Assembly (NCBI RefSeq): GCF_001282625.1
Contig: NZ_CTEJ01000002.1
Location: 560,501 to 624,500, forward strand
DNA from: Lascolabacillus massiliensis
Lineage (GTDB): Bacteria; Bacteroidota; Bacteroidia; Bacteroidales; Dysgonomonadaceae
Reading direction: 5' to 3'
DNA length: 64,000 nt
The position numbers were made by a program, and so were the translations under genes. The notes beneath the pieces were generated by a model, which ran no database searches, was not told the DNA's origin, and was given only the letters and a program-made list of their open reading frames with translations. Within the stretch, counting starts at the first letter, position 1; every line of letters starts with the position of its first letter. Shown here in pieces: positions 34,683 to 44,090 of this stretch.

Positions 34683-35204
34683 TTACCAACCAAAAGCTGT
34701 CTCGCTCATCCAATGTCCCTGAACTTTCAGAACCTGCTCAATTACATCACGGGCAACCCCTTCCCCCCCTTTTTTTGGAGAGATATATTTTGCGATAGCT
34801 TTTATTTCATGAGCTGCATCGTTTGATGCAATGGGCAGACCAACAGCTTTCATTACTTTATAATCGGGTATATCATCACCCACATAAATTATCTCTTCTG
34901 GTTTATATCCGGTTCTATTTATATAGTCAAGAAAATCATTCATTTTAATTCCTGACTTCATATATATATCCTTAATACCAAGTGATTCATAACGTACTTT
35001 TACTGAGTCTGAATTTCCTCCGGTAATTATTGCCACGCCATATCCAAGTTTAACAGCAAGGTTTAATGCATAACCGTCGTGTATATTAGCTGTACGTAGT
35101 GGCTCACCATCCGCTGAAAGATTGATTGTCTGTTTTGATAATACACCATCAATATCAAAAATAAATGATTTAATCTTTGTCAGATCGTAGTTTATTGCGC
35201 TCAT
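34683..35204 (-). CDS. HAD-family KDO-8-phosphate phosphatase-like protein
   Basis: 173 residues. It has the HAD motif IFDIDGVLSKQ (D nucleophile), IITGGNSDSVK (motif II) and YVGDDIPDYKVMKAVGLPIA (motif IV), with no cap domain. That is the compact layout of KdsC, which dephosphorylates KDO-8-phosphate in lipid A core synthesis. The final C-terminus WMSETAFGW is divergent. It overlaps the upstream DUF2520 gene by 4 bases (ATGA). I call it KdsC-like because related compact HADs have other substrates. Confidence 0.8.
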   Translation of the reverse strand: MSAINYDLTKIKSFIFDIDGVLSKQTINLSADGEPLRTANIHDGYALNLAVKLGYGVAIITGGNSDSVKVRYESLGIKDIYMKSGIKMNDFLDYINRTGYKPEEIIYVGDDIPDYKVMKAVGLPIASNDAAHEIKAIAKYISPKKGGEGVARDVIEQVLKVQGHWMSETAFGW

Positions 35205-35980
35205 TTAGAATGTTTATTTATGCTTTTGCTTATTAATTCATATATTTTTTTCGTGTCGTTGTCTTGTATCAGATCCAGATGTTTTTGAATAACCTTTTCA
35301 TCATATCTTACGGCAGGTCCGGTTTGTGCCTTTTTAGGCTCCATAACCATTACCTTGGCCACAGTTTCACTTATTAATGGTTTTAATACTTCAGCAGAGA
35401 CTCCTTCCTGATCTAATATCTCTGATGCCAGCGTAAACATATGATTACTGAAATTATTTGCAAATACTGCTGCCAGATGAAGGTATCTTCTTTTCTCACT
35501 ATCAAGCAGTCTTACACTACCGGAAATCGATTTAGCAGTTTCCACTAGAATATGCTCTGTTTTAGGGTTGTCTCCTTCAATAAAAAAAGGAATATTACTG
35601 AAGTCTGCCTCTCTGCTCTTACTGAATGTCTGCAATGGATAAACTACTCCATATCCCTCTCTTCGTTTAGCTGAAAAGAGATACATCGGCATACTCCCGG
35701 CGGTGTGAGCCCATATTCCAGTGGTTTCAGGCATATGCTCCACAATCTCAGGTAGTATATCATCCTTTACTGAATAAATGTACAGGTCTGCATTGGTGTT
35801 TATCAACTTAATATCGTCTATTGGATCAGCATCTACCTTTGAGGCAAGTAACTCAGCATTTTCCAGAGTTTTACTGTAAACCTGAATAATATCGTTTCCG
35901 GTTTTCTTAAGTGCAAACGACAGATGCGTTGCAACATTTCCCGATCCTAAAAATACTATTCTCATTTTTTTAAATAACAT
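35201..35980 (-). CDS. Rossmann-like and DUF2520 domain protein
   Basis: 259 residues. The N-terminal dinucleotide-binding fold MRIVFLGSGNVATHLSFALK (G-x-G-x2-A) is followed by the DUF2520 C-terminal domain (RYLHLAAVFANNFSNHMFTL, with VKVMVMEPKKAQTGPAVR-like end TGPAVR). Family members resemble pyrroline-5-carboxylate reductase or ketopantoate reductase. The substrate is not known. The start could be the internal ATG at 35965 (MRIVFLG), which fits the family better. It lies upstream of the KdsC-like gene and is probably co-transcribed. Confidence 0.85.
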   Translation of the reverse strand: MLFKKMRIVFLGSGNVATHLSFALKKTGNDIIQVYSKTLENAELLASKVDADPIDDIKLINTNADLYIYSVKDDILPEIVEHMPETTGIWAHTAGSMPMYLFSAKRREGYGVVYPLQTFSKSREADFSNIPFFIEGDNPKTEHILVETAKSISGSVRLLDSEKRRYLHLAAVFANNFSNHMFTLASEILDQEGVSAEVLKPLISETVAKVMVMEPKKAQTGPAVRYDEKVIQKHLDLIQDNDTKKIYELISKSINKHSK

Positions 35981-36047
35981 GTAATTCTCTCTAACTCAAA
36001 CGGACGTACTATTAACTAATTAATAGTTCAATTAAGATTAAATGTCA

Positions 36048-36530
36048 TCAAATTTTCTCTATTATTTTAATACCCACCTTTTCAACACCGATTAGTGGGT
36101 CATCTTTCATTATCTGTTTGATTTGCAAAATATATAGACGCGATGTGTCGAGTGGTATATCTGACTTATATGGGAGTGATATCTGGTGCAAACCACCTGT
36201 CCCACTGCCCAGCCATTTACCATAATCATCTGTCAGTCTGAAATGCAAGGTGTCGCATCTGTAAATAGTGTCGATAAGGTTATGCTCAACCTGCATCCAT
36301 ATATCTTTATAATGATAGATATCAGCAGTTGTAAGCTCTATTGATAAATCATGTCTGGCAGCAGGATTAAAGCCGATGGAATCCATAGTGAAAGTCAACG
36401 CACTATCACTATACCATTTCCCTCTCTCTATATGATGATATCTAAAATAAACCTCTCCATCAGAACAGGACGTATGTGTTATAAATAGCGTACCGACTAA
36501 TAGAAAGAGGATTTTATTCCTTTTTATCAC
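36048..36530 (-). CDS. gldH: Gliding motility lipoprotein GldH
   Basis: A GTG at 36530 gives 160 residues (VIKRNKILFLLVGTLFITHTSC) with a lipobox SC at the end of the signal. The longer frame from 36632 lies inside ricT and would ruin the signal peptide. The body (FRYHHIERGKWYSDSALTFT, then SGTGGLHQISLP) fits GldH, found in gliding and in many non-gliding Bacteroidota. It overlaps ricT by 17 bases. No gld/por secretion genes are nearby, and gliding cannot be assumed. Confidence 0.8.
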   Translation of the reverse strand: MIKRNKILFLLVGTLFITHTSCSDGEVYFRYHHIERGKWYSDSALTFTMDSIGFNPAARHDLSIELTTADIYHYKDIWMQVEHNLIDTIYRCDTLHFRLTDDYGKWLGSGTGGLHQISLPYKSDIPLDTSRLYILQIKQIMKDDPLIGVEKVGIKIIEKI

Positions 36531-37734
36531 CTGACGATCTGTTATTTTTCTGATTATTGTTTCCTGCATTACCTGAAGCTCTTCTTCTAGGCTTTCTCTT
36601 TTTCTTGTTTTTACTCTTAGCAGTATTATCAAATCGGGTTATACTCTGATCTTCAAGTATATCATTGTTATATACAACCTCCTTGTTTGGATCATTATTT
36701 TGGTTTTCAGGAGCAAGCTTATCAGGTTTTAAACCCTTGTTGTTCATTCCAATAATTTCGAAAGCCCTGTCTTTATGTATAGTCACCTGATTTCCCATAC
36801 CATTCTTGTCTGTCGCATACGTAATCATCCCAGCCAGAATATCGGTTTTGAAATGATAGTAATCTGCATCTTTGGTGCGAAGAACAATTTCACGTGAAGG
36901 AAGACTGCGCTGTGCTTCAACATACATATCAACTTCGTAATTCATGCAGCATTTAAGTTTACCGCACTGACCCGCAAGCTTCTGTGGATTGATTGATATA
37001 TCCTGACAACGGGCTGCATTTGTTGATACAGAGACAAAACTTGACACCCAGCTGCTGCAACACATTTCGCGTCCGCAGGGACCAATTCCTCCAATTCGTC
37101 CTGCCTCCTGACGGGCACCAATCTGCTTCATCTCAATCTTTACTCTGAACTCACTGGCCAGCACTTTGATTAACTGACGGAAATCGACTCTCTCATCAGC
37201 GATATAGTAAAAGATAGCTTTATTACCATCACCCTGATACTCAACATCGCCAATCTTCATCTGCAGTCCAAGCTCCTCGGCAATCTGACGTGAACGAATC
37301 ATGGTCGACTGCTCACGCGCTTTTGCCTGTTCATACTTTTCCAGGTCGGCGGGACGTGCAATACGATAAATACGTTTCAATCCACCATTTGCATCCTCCC
37401 GGTAATTATTTTTCTTCATCTGCTTCTCTACCAGTTTCCCGGTTAGAGTAACAGTACCAATATCATGTCCGGGAGTAGCCTCAACGGCTACCAGATCACC
37501 CAGTTCCAGCTTGAGATCATTACTGTTTATGTAATACCCTTTTCTTGTATTTTTAAACTGAACCTCCACCATTTTTGTGAGATCCTGAAATTCAGGAAAG
37601 TCGTGAAGCCAGTCATATATGTGAAGTTTATTTGTATGGCGTGTACATCCCTTACAACTTTTAGTATTTCGTATAGTAGTCTCTTTTGCAGGTACAATGT
37701 CCGCCAGTTTATCTGCTAATATTTCTCTGTCCAT
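36514..37734 (-). CDS. ricT: PSP1-domain protein RicT
   Basis: 406 residues. The PSP1 domain occupies about residues 60-290 with cysteine sites CGREMCCSSWV and CGKLKCCMNYE. These bind Fe-S clusters in the RicAFT complex of Firmicutes, which controls RNA decay and development. An N-terminal cluster CKGCTRH is an extra. The tail is basic and low-complexity (KNKKKRKPRRRASG). RicA and RicF partners are not seen here. It lies in the series holB, ricT, gldH on the minus strand. Confidence 0.85.
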   Translation of the reverse strand: MDREILADKLADIVPAKETTIRNTKSCKGCTRHTNKLHIYDWLHDFPEFQDLTKMVEVQFKNTRKGYYINSNDLKLELGDLVAVEATPGHDIGTVTLTGKLVEKQMKKNNYREDANGGLKRIYRIARPADLEKYEQAKAREQSTMIRSRQIAEELGLQMKIGDVEYQGDGNKAIFYYIADERVDFRQLIKVLASEFRVKIEMKQIGARQEAGRIGGIGPCGREMCCSSWVSSFVSVSTNAARCQDISINPQKLAGQCGKLKCCMNYEVDMYVEAQRSLPSREIVLRTKDADYYHFKTDILAGMITYATDKNGMGNQVTIHKDRAFEIIGMNNKGLKPDKLAPENQNNDPNKEVVYNNDILEDQSITRFDNTAKSKNKKKRKPRRRASGNAGNNNQKNNRSSGDKKE

Positions 37735-37812
37735 ATATATAAATCGCTTTTTAGGATTGAAAAGCGAGACTTTATGTTTATTTTAATAGTAAAATATAAT
37801 GCAAGTTACAAA

Positions 37813-38922
37813 TTATTTCCTTAAAAGCATTGTTGCTTTTAAACAAAGATCGAGGAAAATAATTTTTGCATTTCCGTTCTGTTCTATCTGCCGATAAGCA
37901 AGAGAGAACTCTTCATTGAATTTCTCAATGTTTTTCTCGTTAATAAAGGGAGAAAAACGCTCACCGAAATCCTGTTCATAATCATTCATATAAACCATTT
38001 CAGGTGCTCCAAGATTATTCACAAAATACTCCCTGAACATCCTTATCGAATAGCTGAGAAAGCTTTTTTGCATCTCTCTCCCTATTCCCGCAATTTCATT
38101 GGCTGACTGCTTGATTGATTTAATGTTACCCGATACTGAACTTCGCATCATGTTTACAAACAGTTCAAATAAAAAGCGGGTATCGTCAGAAGAGTTGATC
38201 ATTTCAACCGCCTTGGTATAGCTTCCGTTGGCAATATGTGCTATTGTCTGGGCTTCGTCGGCTTCCAAATCAAAATTTTGCTGAATAACCCTTATCATCT
38301 CTTCATCACCAATTGAATTTATCCGTAAGGGTTGACAACGAGACCATATAGTTTGCAACACATTTTCCCTATCTTCAGATATTAGCAGAAATACTGTATT
38401 ACCAGGTGGTTCTTCTATCATCTTCAGAAGCTTATTTGCACAGGAATCATGCATTTTCTCAGGAAGCCATATAATCATCACTTTATATGGAGCTTCATAA
38501 ACCTTAAGATTCAACTTTCGGATTATCTCATCACTCTCCTTTGAGTAAATGACACCCTGAGCATTCTCTGCATTAATGTATGCTAACCATTGATTGAGAT
38601 TAAAGTAGGCACTACCGGATAAAAATTCACGCCACTGTGGCAGATAGTCGTCACTCACTTTTGACTTCACCACGGGAAATACAAAATGGAGATCAGGGTG
38701 TGCCAGTTTATCAAACTTGTGACATGAGGGACATTTACCACAAGAGTCATCTATACCACGATCTGCACAGTTAAGATATCTTGCGTATGCTAAGGACAGA
38801 GGTAGTTTACCAACACCTTCGGGACCGTAGAGCATTGTTGCATGAGGCACTTTCCCTCGTCTGACACTCTCGATAAGATGCTGTTTTATATCACTATGTC
38901 CTATAACATCACGAAAATACAT
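37813..38922 (-). CDS. holB: DNA polymerase III subunit delta'
   Basis: With start ATG at 38922 (MYFRDVIGHSDIKQHLIE) the protein has 369 residues. The clamp-loader AAA+ fold has the ATP-site-like GPEGVGKLPLSLA and the zinc cluster CADRGIDDSCGKCPSCHKF. The Walker A lysine is followed by L rather than T/S, consistent with the non-hydrolysing delta' role. A longer frame to 39033 runs inside metF and is unlikely. Its start overlaps the metF stop (TGATG). It loads the sliding clamp with delta and gamma/tau. Confidence 0.88.
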   Translation of the reverse strand: MYFRDVIGHSDIKQHLIESVRRGKVPHATMLYGPEGVGKLPLSLAYARYLNCADRGIDDSCGKCPSCHKFDKLAHPDLHFVFPVVKSKVSDDYLPQWREFLSGSAYFNLNQWLAYINAENAQGVIYSKESDEIIRKLNLKVYEAPYKVMIIWLPEKMHDSCANKLLKMIEEPPGNTVFLLISEDRENVLQTIWSRCQPLRINSIGDEEMIRVIQQNFDLEADEAQTIAHIANGSYTKAVEMINSSDDTRFLFELFVNMMRSSVSGNIKSIKQSANEIAGIGREMQKSFLSYSIRMFREYFVNNLGAPEMVYMNDYEQDFGERFSPFINEKNIEKFNEEFSLAYRQIEQNGNAKIIFLDLCLKATMLLRK

Positions 38923-39881
38923 CAATATATCTCTTTTGCTACTCTGTAAATACTTTCTGTAGCCATTAGTGAGTAGAAGTGTATGCTTGGTACGTTGGCA
39001 GCTATCAACTCTTTGCACTGTTTGATACACCACTCAACACCTACCTCTTTGGCATCATCATCACTTTTACATTTACGAAGCTCTTTCTCAAGCTCTTCCG
39101 GAATATCTGTTCGGAAAATACGCGGAAGTACAGTAAGCTGACTCATTAAGTTAATAGGTTTTATCCCGGGAATAATTGGAACTGTTATTCCTGCAGCTCT
39201 GCATCTGTCAACAAATTCAAAATATTTCCTGTTATCGAAAAACATCTGAGTTGCAAGATATTCTGCCCCATTATCCACCTTCATCTTGGTGAAGAATATC
39301 TCCGACTCCATATTTGGAGACTCCTCATGCTTCTCGGGATAACAAGCCATTCCGTAAGAAAAAGGAACTTCAGGAGGAGCTAAAGGAGATCCATCGAAAG
39401 AGATGCCTTTGTTAAAGTTATTAACCTGTTCCTGCAGTCCTGTTGCATTCTTATGACTATCCATCGCTCTCTGATCAGCATCAAGCTTTTTTGTATCTCC
39501 CCTTAATAACAGCAGATTGGTAACGCCAAGAAAAGAGAGATCTATTAGTGCATACTCGGTCTCTTCTTTTGTAAATCCCTGTGATATAATGTGAGGAATA
39601 GCTGTCACCCCATATCTGTTCTGAATTGCCGCGGCAATCGCAACTGATCCCGGACGCTTTCTGACATTTACCTTACGGTAAACACCATTGCTATCCTCTT
39701 TATATATGTTTTCACTATGATGAGTTGTAATATTAATATATTTTGGATCAAACTCTATCAAGCGATCAATAGTCCTGTACACCTGCTGTATACTGTTTCC
39801 CTTCAGGGGAGGCAGCAATTCAAAAGAAAAAGCTGTTTTACCTCCTTTTCCAATTAATTCTGGAATATTCATACTATACAC
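38922..39881 (-). CDS. metF: Methylenetetrahydrofolate reductase
   Basis: 319 residues. Key segments are FSFELLPPLKGNS, VTAIPHIISQGFTKEE, LLLRGDTKKLD, GMACYPEKHEE and ATQMFFDNRKYFEFV, with the FAD/folate fold of MetF. It reduces 5,10-methylene-THF to 5-methyl-THF for methionine synthesis. The internal ATG at 39872 (MNIPELI) is an alternative start. The holB start overlaps its stop, so the two are co-translated. Confidence 0.92.
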   Translation of the reverse strand: MYSMNIPELIGKGGKTAFSFELLPPLKGNSIQQVYRTIDRLIEFDPKYINITTHHSENIYKEDSNGVYRKVNVRKRPGSVAIAAAIQNRYGVTAIPHIISQGFTKEETEYALIDLSFLGVTNLLLLRGDTKKLDADQRAMDSHKNATGLQEQVNNFNKGISFDGSPLAPPEVPFSYGMACYPEKHEESPNMESEIFFTKMKVDNGAEYLATQMFFDNRKYFEFVDRCRAAGITVPIIPGIKPINLMSQLTVLPRIFRTDIPEELEKELRKCKSDDDAKEVGVEWCIKQCKELIAANVPSIHFYSLMATESIYRVAKEIY

Positions 39882-39935
39882 TTTAATTCTTTAGATCAAC
39901 CGATTAATAAACTATTCTGATTATTCAGTAAAAAT

Positions 39936-41258
39936 TTATTTAAAGATAGCTCTTACAATATCCATTCCATTTGCATACAGCACTAATGCAAACAGCAATA
40001 CCATTCCAGCAATCTGTGCATATTCCATTACCTTCTCATTGGGCTTGCGCTTTGTAATAACTTCATATATCAAAAACATTACATGGCCCCCATCGAGTGC
40101 AGGTATAGGCAGAATATTCATGAATGCAAGAATAACAGACAGAAATGCGGTCATCATCCAGAATGACTGCCAGTTCCATTGTGCAGGGAACAAATTACCA
40201 ATAGCACCAAATCCTCCAAGGGAAGAAGCTCCCGCTTTAGTGAACACATATTTGAATTGTGCAATATAGTCTTTTAATGTCTGAATACCCATTTTCATCC
40301 CGGCAGGGAAAGATTCAAAAAAGCCATATGTAAGTGTATGGGTATTGTAAACCATGGCTGCAGGCATTACATAAAATCCAAGTGTTCCTGCAGAATCAAG
40401 CTTAGCTGTTGTTGAATATTGGATACCACCCCTATAATAATCAAGGGCTACTTCACCGTCACGATTTTCATCAAGGATATTTCGCAAATCTGCAAATGAT
40501 GGAGTAGTTACACCATTTACGGCTACTATACTGTCACCTTTTGTCAGTCCGGCCAGCTCTGCAGAGCTACCTTCCATCGTATCATAAATTACAGTAGGTA
40601 TACGATATGTTGCAAATCCTTCTTTGTCAGTAAGCAGATTCTTCATCAGCCCTTCTTCCATTTTCAGATCAATAATATCTCCATTTCTTTTTACAGTTAC
40701 TACCTCAGCATCAGCCACATCAAGCAGTGTACGTACTCCAAATCTTTCAAGCTTTTTACCATCAGCCATCAATAGAATATCACCATCCTGAAAACCTGCT
40801 TTTTTAGCTGCAGTGCTAAATTCCATCCCCTGAGTAACATTTTCAAGAGGCAGATATGTATCATCCCATGCAAATAGAACCATGGAATAGATAAAAAATG
40901 CCAGGATAAGATTGAAGAAGACACCTGCAACCATTACCAGCAACCTCTGCCATGCCGGCTTGGTTCTGAATTCCCATGGTTGCGGAGGCAGAGCCATCTG
41001 CTCTTTATCCATTGATTCATCAATCATACCGGAGATCTTAACGTAGCCTCCTAAAGGAAGCCAGCCAACACCATACTCGGTTTGACTATTTTTCGGTTTG
41101 TATCTGAAAAGTGCGAAGCCTGCATCAAAAAACAGATAGAACTTCTCTACCCTGATTTTAAACATTCTCGCGAAAATATAATGCCCAAACTCGTGTACGA
41201 TTACTAAAATCGATAAGCTCATTATGAGCTGCAACGCTTTAATTAAAAATGATTCCAT
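39936..41258 (-). CDS. rseP: RIP metalloprotease RseP
   Basis: 440 residues, site-2 protease. The zinc motif HEFGHYIFAR is in TM1 (about residue 23), the second metal residue is in LPIPALDGGHVMF near the C-terminus, and two PDZ-like parts sit in the periplasm (GMEFSTAAKKAGFQDGDIL; GSSAELAGLTKGDSIVAVNG). It cleaves anti-sigma factors and leftover signal peptides within the membrane. It is downstream of dxr with 12 bases between, as is common in bacteria. Confidence 0.93.
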   Translation of the reverse strand: MESFLIKALQLIMSLSILVIVHEFGHYIFARMFKIRVEKFYLFFDAGFALFRYKPKNSQTEYGVGWLPLGGYVKISGMIDESMDKEQMALPPQPWEFRTKPAWQRLLVMVAGVFFNLILAFFIYSMVLFAWDDTYLPLENVTQGMEFSTAAKKAGFQDGDILLMADGKKLERFGVRTLLDVADAEVVTVKRNGDIIDLKMEEGLMKNLLTDKEGFATYRIPTVIYDTMEGSSAELAGLTKGDSIVAVNGVTTPSFADLRNILDENRDGEVALDYYRGGIQYSTTAKLDSAGTLGFYVMPAAMVYNTHTLTYGFFESFPAGMKMGIQTLKDYIAQFKYVFTKAGASSLGGFGAIGNLFPAQWNWQSFWMMTAFLSVILAFMNILPIPALDGGHVMFLIYEVITKRKPNEKVMEYAQIAGMVLLFALVLYANGMDIVRAIFK

Positions 41259-41270
41259 CCACTAAATTTT

Positions 41271-42446
41271 TCACACAGTAATGTGTGTTTTGAATAATTC
41301 TGTAACTATATCTCTTGTCTCACTGTCAGTCTGCAAGTAATCCTCAAGCGATGGATTTTTCACAAACGAAGCTTTTTGTAATGTTTTCTCAATCAACAGG
41401 CTCATATCCAGGAACCCAATCCTTTCCTGAAGGAAAAGTTCTACAGCTATCTCATTTGCTGCATTGAGTATACATGGCATATTACCACCTGTTTTTATAA
41501 CTTCATAAGCATAGCTGAGGTTAGGAAACCTATTCAGATCGGGCTTCTCAAAGGTAAGCTGCGAAAGCTTGAAAAAGTCCACCTCATCTACTTCAGTTTT
41601 CAGTCTCTCAGGATATGAAAAAGCATATTGTATGGGAACTCTCATATCAGGCTGTCCCAACTGTGCAATAATTGATTTGTCTTCAAACTGTACCATCGAG
41701 TGAATAATAGATTCCGGATGAACAAGCACCTCTATCTGTGAAGAGTCCACTCCAAACAGCCATTTTGCTTCAATCATTTCAAAACCTTTGTTCATGAGGG
41801 TTGATGAGTCGATTGTAACCTTTGCCCCCATACTCCAGTTTGGATGAGCAAGCGCCTGATCTCTGGTAACACTCTGCAGCTGATCTTTGGAAAAGCTGCG
41901 GAATGGTCCGCCTGAAGCAGTTAATAACAATTTCTCAACATTATTGTTCCCTTCTCCATTCAAGCATTGAAAAATAGCTGAATGCTCAGAATCAACAGGC
42001 AGTATGGCTGCTCTGTTTTCTATTGCAAGAGATGTAATCAGTTCTCCCGCAACAACCAGCGTCTCCTTGTTTGCCAGAGCAATTGCCTTCCCGGCTTTTA
42101 CAGCATTAATAGTTGGTTTTAAACCTGAAAAACCCACCATTGCCGTAAGCACCATATCAATATTCTCATCAAGCACCACCTCCTCTATTGATTTGCTGCC
42201 ACACCAAACCTTGATCGGCAGGTCACTCAATGCAGATTTTAGCTGATCATACTTATCCTCGTTTGCAATTACAACAACCTCTGGCATGAAAGTACGAGCT
42301 TGCTGTATAAGTAGTTCAACACTATTATTTGCCACAAGTGCGTAGGGCTCAAACCTTTCAGGATGGTTTGAAATCACATCCAGTGCCTGTCTGCCTATCG
42401 AGCCTGTAGAACCAAGAATAGCTATATGTCGTTTCTTTAATTGCAT
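41271..42446 (-). CDS. dxr: 1-deoxy-D-xylulose-5-phosphate reductoisomerase
   Basis: 391 residues. The NADPH-binding motif is ILGSTGSIGRQALDVI, followed by ALANKETLVVAGELI, PVDSEHSAIFQC and HPNWSMGAKVTIDSSTLMNK, the conserved substrate and metal sites. It makes 2-C-methyl-erythritol 4-phosphate, first committed step of the MEP isoprenoid pathway. Full length, with rseP directly downstream. Confidence 0.95.
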   Translation of the reverse strand: MQLKKRHIAILGSTGSIGRQALDVISNHPERFEPYALVANNSVELLIQQARTFMPEVVVIANEDKYDQLKSALSDLPIKVWCGSKSIEEVVLDENIDMVLTAMVGFSGLKPTINAVKAGKAIALANKETLVVAGELITSLAIENRAAILPVDSEHSAIFQCLNGEGNNNVEKLLLTASGGPFRSFSKDQLQSVTRDQALAHPNWSMGAKVTIDSSTLMNKGFEMIEAKWLFGVDSSQIEVLVHPESIIHSMVQFEDKSIIAQLGQPDMRVPIQYAFSYPERLKTEVDEVDFFKLSQLTFEKPDLNRFPNLSYAYEVIKTGGNMPCILNAANEIAVELFLQERIGFLDMSLLIEKTLQKASFVKNPSLEDYLQTDSETRDIVTELFKTHITV

Positions 42447-42499
42447 GTTGTTTATTTCACCTGAAATCTTGCAAAGATAATAAAAAATTGAGAGGCATT

Positions 42500-43528
42500 C
42501 TACAGGTTTGCTGACGAATTGGAGGGTTGATAAAGTTCGTCTATTCCCCGTAATGCATCTTCAATGCTATAGGTTACGAGTGACTGGTTATCCTTTCTGA
42601 TTGTCCAGGTGCGACTACCCTCATCAACGTAAAGTCTCACGGGAGCATCTTCAACAATCCTGTATCCTTTTCTCGAAAGAGCTTTTGTAGTCCATCTTGC
42701 TATTAAACCATCAGGTTTATCTACGAAAGTTGTTATTTTTTTATCCAGCTGTTTCTGCACTACAAAACTTCCATACTCTTTATCAAACTCATAATTGTGA
42801 TGATGAAATACCTTATCAAAACTACCGTTAAGAACCATATCTTCAGGAATACCAACAGTAACCCCTCCCCTGTTTTCCATAATCCAGAGCTTGTCGGCCA
42901 CCTGCATAGCGGTCTCCAGCTCATGAGTAGAAATTATAATCGTCTTTCCGGTATCACGTGCAAGCTTCTGGAGAAGAAGCAAAATATTTATACGGTTTGG
43001 CAGGTCGAGGTGAGAAGTAGGCTCATCAAGAATTATCATTGGGGTATCCTGTGCCAGAGCTCTTGCTATAAACACACGTTGCCGCTCACCGTCAGAGAGC
43101 TCATGAATGTTCCTATATTCGAACCCTTTAAGATAAGTGAGTTCAGCAGCTTCCGAAACAATCCTTATATCTTTATCAGTAAGTTTACCCAACCAGCCTG
43201 TATATGGATCGCGCCCAATTGATATAAGTTCTTTGACTGTAAAAGAGGCAACTGATTGCTGTTCAGTAAGCACTATCGAAAGTAGTCGCGCTCTCTTTGC
43301 CGGTGAGAGTTCAGTTAAATTTTTCCCGTTAAGTGTTATTCTGCCTCCATAAATTGGTTGAAGGCAGGCAATAGATCTTATGAGTGTTGATTTACCACAA
43401 CCGTTTTTGCCGACCAGAACAATAAGCTCTCCTTCCTCAGCAGTTAAATTCAGGCTTGTCTGTATTACATTTAGCCTGTTTTTTGCTGTATAACCTATTG
43501 TTACATCTGAAATTTGAAGGAAAGGCAT
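42500..43528 (-). CDS. ABC transporter ATP-binding protein (iron-chelate type)
   Basis: Start MPFLQISDVTIGY at 43528 gives 342 residues; an upstream ATG at 43573 lies inside rimM. It has Walker A GKNGCGKST, signature LSDGERQRVFIARALAQ and Walker B MIILDEPTSHLDLP. The core (about 250 residues) resembles FecE/BtuD ATPases for iron or cobalamin uptake. A 90-residue C-terminal extension (KKITTFVDKPDGLIARWTTK) is not part of the usual domain. No permease or binding-protein gene is adjacent, so partners must be elsewhere. Confidence 0.82.
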   Translation of the reverse strand: MPFLQISDVTIGYTAKNRLNVIQTSLNLTAEEGELIVLVGKNGCGKSTLIRSIACLQPIYGGRITLNGKNLTELSPAKRARLLSIVLTEQQSVASFTVKELISIGRDPYTGWLGKLTDKDIRIVSEAAELTYLKGFEYRNIHELSDGERQRVFIARALAQDTPMIILDEPTSHLDLPNRINILLLLQKLARDTGKTIIISTHELETAMQVADKLWIMENRGGVTVGIPEDMVLNGSFDKVFHHHNYEFDKEYGSFVVQKQLDKKITTFVDKPDGLIARWTTKALSRKGYRIVEDAPVRLYVDEGSRTWTIRKDNQSLVTYSIEDALRGIDELYQPSNSSANL

Positions 43529-43562
43529 TCGATTATATGTGATCTGTAACCAGTTACAACTA

Positions 43563-44084
43563 TTAACTATCAATAAGACCTTCTGGAAGATTCATCTCGA
43601 TTACTTTATTCTCATCGTCTATCATAATTATAAAATCTTCTGTAGCAGGAATAAGGAGCTCCTTATCATCTTTCGATAGTATAAAAAGCACGTTTAATGT
43701 AGAATCGTCAACATCGCTGATTGTGCCAATCATGTTTCCACTCTGATCCACAATATCATAACCCACAAACAGGTGCCAGCTCTCTTCTATTTCAGGATTT
43801 TCCTCAGTGAGAATGCTGCGTGGCACATACACATCCAGATTCAAATACTTAGAAGCATCTTTTTCATCCTCAATATCCTCAAATTTAATACGTGCAGACC
43901 GATCTGTTGTGAATGTAAATTCTTCAATAAAAAAAGGAACAGGGATACCATCAATCATTAGGAAATAGTACTCGGAATCAGCTTCAGCAAATTCTTCCCT
44001 TGAAAAAAGTATGACTATCTCCCCTTTTATTCCATAAGGCTTTTGAGTGCTGCCAATTTTAATGATATCCTTTTCTGAGATCAT
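43563..44084 (-). CDS. rimM: Ribosome maturation factor RimM
   Basis: 173 residues. N-terminal RimM barrel KIGSTQKPYGIKGEIVILFS, then a PRC-barrel end SWHLFVGYDIVDQSGNMIGT and LLIPATEDFI. It helps 16S rRNA processing at the 30S head. It starts 6 bases after the DUF4290 gene, so they are an operon. The expected trmD and rpsP are not next to it, as is usual in Bacteroidales. Confidence 0.9.
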   Translation of the reverse strand: MISEKDIIKIGSTQKPYGIKGEIVILFSREEFAEADSEYYFLMIDGIPVPFFIEEFTFTTDRSARIKFEDIEDEKDASKYLNLDVYVPRSILTEENPEIEESWHLFVGYDIVDQSGNMIGTISDVDDSTLNVLFILSKDDKELLIPATEDFIIMIDDENKVIEMNLPEGLIDS

Positions 44085-44090
44085 CCTTTT

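Noticed and set aside
36531-36632. Longer start for GldH
   Set aside because: It lies within ricT and would put 34 charged residues before the lipoprotein signal.
38925-39033. Longer start for holB
   Set aside because: It lies within metF; MYFRDVIGH at 38922 is a normal delta' start.
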